Made by a program: the position numbers and the translations under genes. From positions 628,020-684,697 of the forward strand of contig MNCI01006861.1 of the NCBI GenBank assembly GCA_015680685.1: a DNA stretch of 56,678 nucleotides. The letters are read 5' to 3'. Source of the DNA: Gnetum montanum (Eukaryota; Streptophyta; Gnetopsida; Gnetales; Gnetaceae). Of the stretch, positions 54,845-56,678 are shown in pieces. The notes beneath the pieces are model-generated. The model had not been told where the DNA came from. It was given only the letters and a program-made list of their open reading frames with translations, and searched no databases. Each line of letters starts with the position of its first letter. Position 1 is the first letter of the stretch.

Positions 54845-56660
54845 ATGGCCCCGAAATGCGGACAACAAAGGTCCTACTCAAGGTGGGAGCAAACAACCTA
54901 GGAGAGATGAAGAACAAGTTCCTATCAGATAGCATGTAGAGCAGGAGGAACAATCATTTAGCATTCACCAAGAAGACCCTGCTACTATACAATCAAGGTA
55001 GGCAGAAGGAGGAACTGCTGCAGCGCCTAAACAGGGACAACATCTCACGTTACCTCAAGATTGTGTTCAGGCTTTGCATGAAAGATCCATATTCACTACA
55101 ATGATTGTGGAATTAAATTTTGAATCTTTCACAGAATTTGCTCCAGAGGTCATTAGGGACCACCTCAAAGGATCCCTATTATGGCCTATGCTCTCTGAAA
55201 GTGGTGCCTGGTACTTAGGGGAAACATACCAATTTTGGTACAACAGGGAACAAGGCATCACAGTTAACATTTGTGGTGTGACAATCGATTTCTTTGTTTA
55301 GGCCATTTTAGAAGTATTAAACCTTCCAAATACAAGGTCAAAGGTTGCTTAGTTGTCCACCCATTCAGACCCTGAGGTGCGACGAGTTTAGTTAGAAAGG
55401 GCATATGGCAAGAAGGATAAGATGTTTGGAGAGTTGACGACAGAAGAGAGGATCTACTTCAAAATAAGGACTTATCACCTCTTCCCCACAAAGGGCTTAA
55501 AAAGAATTTCAACATATGCGACAAGAGGATGTGCAGTGTTGATGAGGAAGGTTAATGCTAACCTACCTCATCTATATTTTATGGAGATCCTAAGGCGATT
55601 TGAAGAATGGAAGATAGGGAAGCTTGCGTTGCCCTTCCCTTGTCTTATCAAAAAGATGTGCAGACATGATGGTATCAAAGGATACACCAATGATGTCCTC
55701 CAAAAGGCCCAAAATGCTTCATATGCTAAACTGCTAAAGCCACCAACTGCAAGGAAAATCACTGGTGAGACGCTCGGGCCGGAACAAGAAAAGGAGCAAA
55801 CGACAGGGCCAACTACAACTCAACTTACAGGACCCAGCTAAGTTCCAAGCATGGGACCTGACCAACAACAAGAAGTAGGGCCTAGCATGGGCCAACAGGA
55901 TCAACCACCACCATTGCCACAAGATTACAGACCATCGATGAGCCATCTCTATGCCATCGCTAAGATGGTCAGTTGGGGAAGTCATGATGATGCAAATCTC
56001 TTCCGCGTCATCGACGATGCCATACAGCCCACAGTTTCTTTGGATCGTGCAAGGGGAGAAGTTTCCATTCATACAGAAGGAGAGGAGAGCACTTGGTCAC
56101 AACATATCTTGGGGAACATTGCATCTTTTCAAGTGCAATTGGAAACCGATGAAGGGGCCACAATGGTGGTCATGTAGCACCAAGATGCAGTAGGAGCCAT
56201 AGAAGTGGTTGCAGACCACATTAAGGAATCATTCAATGTACTTGTTGTGCCATTGGTAGACCTTACAAGAGCACGGGATGCTCAAACTCTAGCCAGAATC
56301 TCAATGACTCCTGCGGAACATGAGGATGTACTTGATTGATTGCTACAAACAGGACAGGTAATGACATCCCTGTTTGACATCCCTCAGGATGTTACGGCAA
56401 GTCAATCGAACCTCATTTCCACCAAAGGAAAGCTGGTCTTGACAAAGATGAGGGCCGAGCATGCTGAAGCAGAGGTGCAAAAATTGCAAGAAAGGCTCAT
56501 GGCCCTACAAGCAGCAGAACGGGACCCTTTGCAATTTGTTCCCGTAGAACAGCTCGACACTTTCAAAACTGAGCAACTGACCAAACTACTAACGGAGAAT
56601 AAGAAGGTGGCAAAAGAAAAAGAGAAGGCTATTTGGGATGCCTTTGTAGCACAAGCGTAA
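54845..56660 (+). pseudogene. accessory (post-pol) ORF of element F, 5' two thirds
   Basis: ATGGCCCCGAAATG at 54845 matches the B and A starts. After an early frameshift the frame (55074, 55422, 55851 and 56340 all in phase) gives: LPQDCVQALHERSIFTTMIV and WYLGETYQFWYNREQGI (55050-55260), VNICGVTIDFFV and EVLNLPN (55260-55330), ELTTEERIYFKIRTYHLFP (55430-55490), LPFPCLIKKMCRHDGI (55625-55675), a Pro/Gln-rich linker (55760-55920), HDDANLFRVIDDAIQPTVSL, and a coiled-coil-like tail (LVLTKMRAEHAEAEVQKLQE, 56430-56490). The TAA at 56658 is probably premature, since B continues for about 300 more codons. The central part resembles the plant-transposon domain of Athila-type post-pol ORFs. No catalytic motif is seen. 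Five or more stops make this copy inactive as read. Confidence 0.7.
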
Positions 56661-56678
56661 ACTTATGTGCATACCAAG

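Larger units (their letters stand above)
49956..56678 (+). mobile_element. element F: pol-less Athila/Tat-like element with gag and accessory ORF
   Basis: Plus orientation: 5' LTR (49956-50785), primer site, gag (50928 to about 52800), post-integrase type spacer (about 52890 onward), conserved 90-bp block (53923-54012), internal promoter-like block (54343-54371), leader intron (54785-54844) and accessory ORF (54845 to the window end). Protease, RT, RNase H and integrase are missing; gag runs within about 100 bp into the spacer. It sits in the spacer of element E, with CCCCT at 49951-49955 as the candidate target site. Its 3' LTR is outside the window. Its LTR keeps many CpG sites, so it looks younger than the others. 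Confidence 0.82.

Noticed and set aside
1-56678. CRISPR arrays, bacterial operons or prophage genes
   Set aside because: No regular direct-repeat and spacer arrays and no prokaryotic gene organisation; introns and retroelements mark the DNA as plant nuclear.

Overview
The window is plant nuclear DNA, and the mix of repeats suggests a gymnosperm, most likely a conifer. It is AT-rich and crowded with old, CpG-depleted retrotransposon remains. It holds one convincing host gene with plant-type GT-AG introns, large Athila/Tat-like Ty3/gypsy elements with heavily diverged LTRs, and a Penelope-like reverse transcriptase of a kind reported from conifers. No rRNA gene, intact tRNA gene or CRISPR array is visible. 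One base (21456) is N.

The single intact gene lies on the minus strand at 7564-15128: 14 exons joined by GT-AG introns encode a 529-residue eIF2A (WD40-propeller translation initiation factor 2A). Its third intron (3.9 kb) holds a decayed LTR-retrotransposon fragment with an initiator-Met primer binding site. The probable 5' leader contains an out-of-frame upstream ORF that overlaps the eIF2A start codon.

Layout. 1-2042: the 3' end of element A and a truncated opposite-strand LTR. 2043-3950: Penelope-like RT. 3951-5875: LINE RT. 5876-6640: Ty3/gypsy integrase fragment split by a SINE with a 17-bp target duplication. 7564-15325: eIF2A and leader. About 16050-17298: LINE 3' fragment. 17299-28474: an 11.2-kb Athila/Tat-like element (B) with both LTRs and a perfect 5-bp target duplication. 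28475-30930: an LTR-like tract with a palindromic repeat array. 30930-34289: chromovirus pol. 34290-42475: a second minus-strand element (C), split by a solo LTR (D). 42476-49955: a plus-strand element (E) carrying gag and protease but no RT or integrase, interrupted by a 2.7-kb solo LTR. 49956-end: a plus-strand element (F) with LTR, gag and no pol.

The most interesting system is the post-pol module shared by the Athila/Tat-like elements A, B, C and F. It is an accessory ORF (about 918 codons in B) whose central part resembles the plant-transposon domain found in Athila-type elements. In B, C and F it has its own upstream promoter-like block: a palindromic repeat plus a TATA box of the same kind as in that element's own LTR U3, 464-479 bp before the ATG. 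In B and F a 60-67-nt leader intron ends exactly at the ATG; A and C keep the same layout with damaged splice sites. The gag-only or gag-protease elements E and F appear to form a pol-less partner class.
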